From Holosporales bacterium (GTDB taxonomy: Bacteria; Pseudomonadota; Alphaproteobacteria; RUG11792): a stretch of DNA of 5,394 bases. Positions 5,376 through 5,394 of the stretch are shown piece by piece. The DNA lies in the NCBI GenBank assembly GCA_031279295.1, contig JAITIT010000068.1, forward strand, positions 1-5,394. The letters are read 5' to 3'. A program made the position numbers and the translations under genes. The notes under the pieces were generated by a model, which was given only the letters and a program-made list of their open reading frames with translations, was not told where the DNA came from and did no database searches. Position 1 is the stretch's first letter; every line of letters starts with the position of its first letter.

Positions 5376-5394
5376 ATGAACAAGTTAGTACTAC
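5376..5394 (+). CDS. Start of a plus-strand gene, runs off right edge
   Basis: ATG at 5376 opens a frame reading MNKLVL before the window ends. The call rests on the strong GGAGG eight bases upstream. A lysine followed by aliphatic residues would suit the start of a signal peptide or membrane segment, but six residues are too few to assign any function. It lies 52 bases after the dusB stop. Confidence 0.5.

Overview
The window looks like a piece of a bacterial chromosome of moderate GC content. The protein style suggests an alphaproteobacterium, perhaps a host-associated Rickettsiales- or Holosporales-like lineage: divergent but motif-complete housekeeping enzymes, a broken IS5-family insertion sequence, and long gene-poor stretches. 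That placement is an inference from protein style and is not proven by any marker gene here. No rRNA, tRNA, CRISPR array, prophage or defence system was seen.

Left edge (1-547): this stretch is poorly coding. A 56-codon open frame on the minus strand begins at 170 and leaves the window on the left. It has a plausible promoter upstream and no recognised family. From 171 to 547 there is no convincing gene.

Centre (548-3706, minus strand): a tight three-gene transcription unit reads dciA-like (DUF721) > murB > recJ. The first two genes overlap by 11 bases, and murB and recJ are separated by 2 bases. The products are a probable helicase-loader-family protein, the second enzyme of UDP-MurNAc synthesis, and the 5'-3' single-strand exonuclease. 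All recognisable catalytic motifs of MurB and RecJ are intact.

Intergenic region and IS remnant (3707-4258): the divergent promoter region of the dciA operon is followed by the 5' part of an IS5-family transposase. It keeps its own promoter and Shine-Dalgarno sequence, but is cut off just after the first catalytic Asp. Its new stop codon lies one codon before the ATG of dusB, in the same frame. The remnant has therefore become the leader cistron of dusB, and probably supplies its promoter and delivers ribosomes to a start codon that has no good ribosome binding site of its own.

Right side (4262-5394, plus strand): dusB, a full-length tRNA-dihydrouridine synthase, ends in an 81-base stretch with no G and about 44% C, which resembles a Rho utilisation site. 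A new plus-strand gene then starts at 5376 behind a strong GGAGG and leaves the window after six codons. The Shine-Dalgarno sequence of that gene can pair with a CTCCCC run just after dusB.

I found no clear novel multi-gene system. The points most worth a second look are the transposase-dusB tandem, the G-free segment at the end of dusB, and the anti-Shine-Dalgarno pairing before the last gene.
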